Source: Copromyces sp. CBS 386.78 (lineage: Eukaryota > Ascomycota > Sordariomycetes > Sordariales > Sordariaceae). From it: a DNA stretch of 64,000 nt. The notes under the pieces were generated by a model. The model searched no databases. It saw only the letters and a list, made by a program, of their open reading frames with translations, and had not been told where the DNA came from. The DNA is taken from assembly GCA_030685235.1 (NCBI GenBank), contig MU839084.1:124001-188000 (forward strand). The letters run 5' to 3'. Position numbers and translations under genes: made by a program. Below are positions 60,816 through 64,000 of the stretch, piece after piece (position 1 is the first letter of the stretch; the number at the start of each line of letters is the position of its first letter).

Positions 60816-60841
60816 TTGTACAAGAGATACAGAGACTACCT
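60816..60841. other. 26-bp gap between convergent stop codons of mdm12 and vps28
   Basis: The two stop codons are 26 bp apart on opposite strands. The 3' untranslated regions must overlap, so each terminator region lies within the other gene's transcript or coding sequence. Confidence 0.85.
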
Positions 60842-61688
60842 CTACGTAAGTGTGCTCTTGAAGCCCTGGTACGCCGAGTTGATATCCAGCTCCAACTCCC
60901 TGGCCTGCTCCTCGCTCAGCTCTTCCGTCGCCTTCATCTGGTTAAGGGTGATCAGCCATTGCACGATCTTGCCCCTGTTGTCAAAGTCCCGGTCCGTCAC
61001 CTTGTTCACCGACTGGATCACGTCTGTTAGGAGAGGGTGCAGCTGATCCTTGGCTAGCAGCCCCAGACGCAAGGCATCGAGGAAGGTGATGAAGTCCTGA
61101 GTGGCTTCGAGAATGAGAGTGCCGCTGGTGCCTCCAGAAGCGGCAACGGCTGCGGGTGCTGAACCGGACGAGGCAGTAATTGCTGTTGAGGGCATGCCGA
61201 CGCGGATGCGTTCCGTTGCGCGGGGAACCTCGAGCTATGGAAGGGTGCGTAAGTAAGTCAGACGCATAAAGAGGGTGATGAACATACATCCCACTTGGCC
61301 TTGAACTCCTCCAAGCCAACAAATGCCTTGGCCACAGTCTCATCGGCGACAAGCGACTTGTACTGCTTCAGCGATCGCTCACAGATCTCAGTATAATCGG
61401 CTTCGGGGATGGCATCTTTTAGAAACGCCTTTTCCAGCTCATCTAAAGTAACTATAATGCTGAAGATTTCGGCTAGTGAGTCTTGAAGGTCGCGCTCAGC
61501 GCGGGTATCGGCGAGCTTCACTTCCTATTTCAAGTGGGAATGGCATCATGTTGTCAGTAACTGGATCATGACATGACAAGGTACCGAGGTGGGGATTTGT
61601 TTACCTCGTCCAGGTTTATCGTAGCTGAGAGTGCAGTGTTGGGAACATAGCTATGGGGTGTAGGCGCATATGGCTGGCGAGATATCAT
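60842..61688 (-). CDS. vps28: VPS28, ESCRT-I subunit
   Basis: Three exons on the minus strand, 61688-61605, 61524-61288 and 61234-60842, encode 237 residues, near the usual family size. Introns of 80 and 53 nt have GTAAAC..TAG and GTATGT..TAG ends. Exon 1 gives MISRQPYAPTPHSYVPNTAL. The N-terminal core continues with EEVKLADTRAERDLQDSLAEIF (in parts KLADTRAERDLQDSLAEIF), DELEKAFLKDAI, YTEICERSLKQYK and GLEEFKAKWD. The C-terminal four-helix domain is LEATQDFITFLDALRLGLLAKDQL (in parts FITFLDALRLGLLAKDQLHP) to FDNRGKIVQWLITLNQMKA and LELDINSAYQGFKSTLT. ESCRT-I (with Vps23 and Vps37) sorts ubiquitinated cargo at endosomes; the C-terminal domain recruits ESCRT-II/III partners. Confidence 0.93.
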
Positions 61689-62123
61689 CTTGGCGGCTTG
61701 AGGTTGTGAAGTGTCGTTGTGCTTGTTGGACTCTTCATCATGAAATCAACTTGAAGATGACGAGGTACCTTGCGGGCGAATGCACTGAAGCTCCAGTGGA
61801 TGGAGAGCTGCGAGGACGTTCCAAGACAAGCTGCATGCGTCGGTCAAGAGTGGACCTGCACAGTGACAGGAGTGCCCCACCAGGTACACCACTAATACCA
61901 GACAGGACTAGCGCCTCCACCGATAAGAGCAGACGATAAGAACCCCGGAATCTAGGAGGAGAAAAAAGTTTGGGAGGACCAGCGCGACGGCAAGAGCACG
62001 GGTCAGTTTGTTGCTGAATTGAATTGGCTTCCATTTCCACTTCCAGGTTCTCTTCACCAAGAAAAACATCAACATCCATCCGACCAGACTGGACTCAGCA
62101 CACCACCCAGCCAGTCGCCCACC
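61689..62123. promoter_or_regulatory. Divergent promoter region, vps28 / noc2
   Basis: 435 bp between the two start codons. It contains short open frames only, and I see no defined site. Confidence 0.5.
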
Positions 62124-64000
62124 ATGGTCAAAAACGTCAAACAAACAAAAAAGTTCGAAAAGAAGCACCTGAAGGGTGTTTTGGAACGCAGAAAGGTCGT
62201 CCAGAAGATCAAGCAAAAAGAACAGATCAAGCAGAAGAAGCAGGCCAAGAAGCACCAGGATGACGCCTTCATCAAGGGCCCCGATGGCGGCAAGCAGCCT
62301 GTCCGCGTCAAGAAGAACCTTGGTACCGCCGCCGCCGGCGAAATGACCGTCGACGACTTCTTCCAGGGCGGCTTCGAGATTCTCGACAAGAAGACCAAGG
62401 ATGCCTCCGGCAAGCTGGGCAAGAGGAAACGCGACGACGAGGAAGAGTCCGACGCGGAGGAGGAAGAGCAATCACAGGACGAGGGCAGCGAGGTCGACTT
62501 CTCCGACGACGATATTTCCCACGACGAGGTTAGCGACGACGAAGAAGAGGATGACGAGGTCGTAGACGACACCGCCCCTACCGGCATGACCAAGGAGGCC
62601 ATGGCCTCGCTCGCCGAGAAGGATCCCGAGTTCTACAAGTTCTTGAAGGAGAACGACCCAGAGGCCCTCGAGTTCGACGAAAACGCAGAATTTTCCGAGA
62701 TTGACGAGCTCAGCGGGAGCGAAGCCGAGGGCGAGGAGCCCAAGAAGAAGAAGCAAAAAAAGGACACCAAGGCCGCCGACGACGAGAACGGCTCCGAACT
62801 CACCCAGAAGATGATCGCCAAGTGGAAGGCCCAGATCGAGGAAACAAAGTCACTTAGAGCCGCTCGCCAGGTCGTAATAGCATTCCGTTGCGCCGCCCAC
62901 CTGAACGAGGACGACGACGAGAAGCCCCAACGATACACCATCCACGACCCCAATGCCTTCAACGACATTTTGGTTCTCGCCCTTGGCAAGATTCCCGAGG
63001 TTCTCACACACCACGTTCCTGTCAAGGAGTCTTCCTCCGGCAAGACCTACGTCAACACCGATACCAAAAAGTTCAAGATCCTGTCGCAGCTCGTCAAGAA
63101 CTACGCCGCCTCCATCATCCACCTCCTCGGCACCCTTTCCGACGAGCCCACCCTCAAACTCACAATCTCCGCTCTCGAGCCCATCCTCCCTTACCTCCTC
63201 TCCTTCAGAAAGCTCCTCAAGGTCTTGATCAAGACCGTCGTCGCCTTCTGGTCGCAGTCCGCCAGCACCGAGGCCACCAGGATAACAGCATTCCTGGTCG
63301 CCCGTCGCCTGATGGTGATCTCGGACAAGGGCGTGCGCGAGACGGTCCTCAAGGCCGTCTACCAGGGTCTCGTTCAGGGCTGCCGCCTCACCAACGTCAA
63401 CACGGTAGCGGGCATCAACATCATGAAGAACTCGGCCGCCGAGCTCTGGGGTCTCGACCAGACCCTCGGCTACACCACCGCCTTCGGCTTCATCCGCCAG
63501 CTGGCCATCCACCTCCGCAACTCCATCGTCAACAACAAGAACAACGCCTTCCGTAACGTGTACAACTGGCAGTACGTGCACTCGCTCGACTTCTGGTCGT
63601 GCGTCCTCGCCGAGCACTGCTCGCCGCTCAAGGAGGCCGAAGCCGGCAAGGAGTCACAGCTCAAGCTCCTCATCTACCCCCTGGTGCAAGTCACCCTCGG
63701 CGCCATGCGCCTCATCCCCACGGCGCTCTACTTCCCGCTGCGCTTCCAGCTTGTCCGCTCCCTGCTCCGCCTCTCCCGCGCCACCGACACCTACATCCCC
63801 CTGGCCTCCATCCTCCTCGAAGTCCTCAACTCCGCCGAGATGAAGAAGCCCCCCAAGTCGTCCACTCTCAAGCCCCTCGACTTCGCCACCGCCTACAAGG
63901 CGCCCAAATCCTACCTGCGCACGCGCGTCTACCAGGACGGTCTCGGCGAGCAAGTCATCGAGTTGCTTGGCGAGTACTTTGTCCTCTGGTCGCAAAACAT
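62124..64000 (+). CDS. noc2: NOC2, nucleolar complex protein (3' end outside the window)
   Basis: The open frame from ATG 62124 (context CCACCATGG) runs 625 codons to the window edge without a stop or an apparent intron, so it is partial. A Lys-rich helical N-terminus (KKFEKKHLKGVLERRK, KQKKQAKKH) and FFQGGFEIL are followed by a long acidic region (about 105-225) with KEDPEFYKFLKEND-like sequence (AEKDPEFYKFLKENDPEAL) and a KKKKQKK nuclear signal. The Noc2 domain starts near 240: AKWKAQIEETKSLRAAR, THHVPVKE, NTDTKKFKILSQLVKNY, NIMKNSAAELWG, NWQYVHSLDFWSCVLAEHC and YPLVQVTLGAMRLIPTALYF. Noc2 pairs with Noc1 and then Noc3 to mature and export 60S pre-ribosomes. The minus-strand open frames over it are shadows. 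Confidence 0.95.
   Translation, partial: MVKNVKQTKKFEKKHLKGVLERRKVVQKIKQKEQIKQKKQAKKHQDDAFIKGPDGGKQPVRVKKNLGTAAAGEMTVDDFFQGGFEILDKKTKDASGKLGKRKRDDEEESDAEEEEQSQDEGSEVDFSDDDISHDEVSDDEEEDDEVVDDTAPTGMTKEAMASLAEKDPEFYKFLKENDPEALEFDENAEFSEIDELSGSEAEGEEPKKKKQKKDTKAADDENGSELTQKMIAKWKAQIEETKSLRAARQVVIAFRCAAHLNEDDDEKPQRYTIHDPNAFNDILVLALGKIPEVLTHHVPVKESSSGKTYVNTDTKKFKILSQLVKNYAASIIHLLGTLSDEPTLKLTISALEPILPYLLSFRKLLKVLIKTVVAFWSQSASTEATRITAFLVARRLMVISDKGVRETVLKAVYQGLVQGCRLTNVNTVAGINIMKNSAAELWGLDQTLGYTTAFGFIRQLAIHLRNSIVNNKNNAFRNVYNWQYVHSLDFWSCVLAEHCSPLKEAEAGKESQLKLLIYPLVQVTLGAMRLIPTALYFPLRFQLVRSLLRLSRATDTYIPLASILLEVLNSAEMKKPPKSSTLKPLDFATAYKAPKSYLRTRVYQDGLGEQVIELLGEYFVLWSQN

Noticed and set aside
62850..63617. 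255-codon minus-strand ORF
   Set aside because: It is the antisense shadow of noc2, whose sense frame has clear family motifs.
38350..64000. tRNA, rRNA or CRISPR features
   Set aside because: I looked for cloverleaf-type arms and regular spacer arrays and saw none; a tRNA scan was not possible.

Overview
The window is fungal nuclear DNA from a filamentous ascomycete (Pezizomycotina), most probably a Neurospora-like Sordariomycete. I infer this from short GT..AG introns of 53-80 nt (several with a CTAAC-type branch site), from the gene set (an ERMES subunit, PEX2 of the fungal type, a Pal1-family protein), and from an extreme repeat-induced point mutation (RIP) signature. No species is claimed.

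Positions 1 to about 38,300 are a gene-free, AT-rich block of transposon relics mutated by RIP: CpA and TpG are almost absent while CpG survives. The block is not featureless. I read it as a nest built on one Ty1/copia element on the minus strand. Its gag relic lies at 37.4-38.2 kb, its zinc-knuckle region near 12.2 kb, its pre-integrase region at 11.5-11.9 kb and its integrase at 3.4-2.7 kb. It is split by (a) a 7.5-kb Ty3/gypsy element (3425-10924, matching 233-bp LTRs, 5-bp target duplication), (b) a 439-bp un-RIPed hAT-like MITE (11038-11476, 45-bp perfect inverted repeats, 8-bp target duplication) and (c) a second Ty3/gypsy element with 565-bp LTRs at 12371 and 36821. Between the pol gene and the right LTR of that second element lie another gag-bearing relic with an unidentified ORF, a 3.6-kb Mutator-like DNA transposon (22827-26392, 8-bp target duplication) and a Tad-like LINE on the minus strand (about 36.4-31.2 kb). 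A further LTR-element gag runs off the left edge.

RIP stops sharply near 38.3 kb and ordinary GC-rich euchromatin begins. Eight genes follow: a Pal1-family morphology protein (+), PEX2 peroxisomal RING ligase (-), a hydroxyacyl-CoA-dehydrogenase/beta-propeller fusion (+), a KAP120/importin-11 karyopherin (+), a 1960-residue BRCT protein with a microcephalin-like domain (-), MDM12 of the ERMES complex (+), VPS28 of ESCRT-I (-) and NOC2 of ribosome biogenesis (+, cut by the right edge). They are unrelated housekeeping genes, not a pathway cluster. mdm12 and vps28 converge with only 26 bp between stop codons.

The most interesting points are the nested architecture with reading frames legible through RIP, a mirror-image RIP gradient that spares the outer half of each LTR in two separate elements, an antisense ORF downstream of pol in the first gypsy element, the un-RIPed MITE, an unidentified 1.9-kb RIPed ORF, and the dehydrogenase/propeller fusion. 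All domain calls are by eye from translated motifs; no database search was run.
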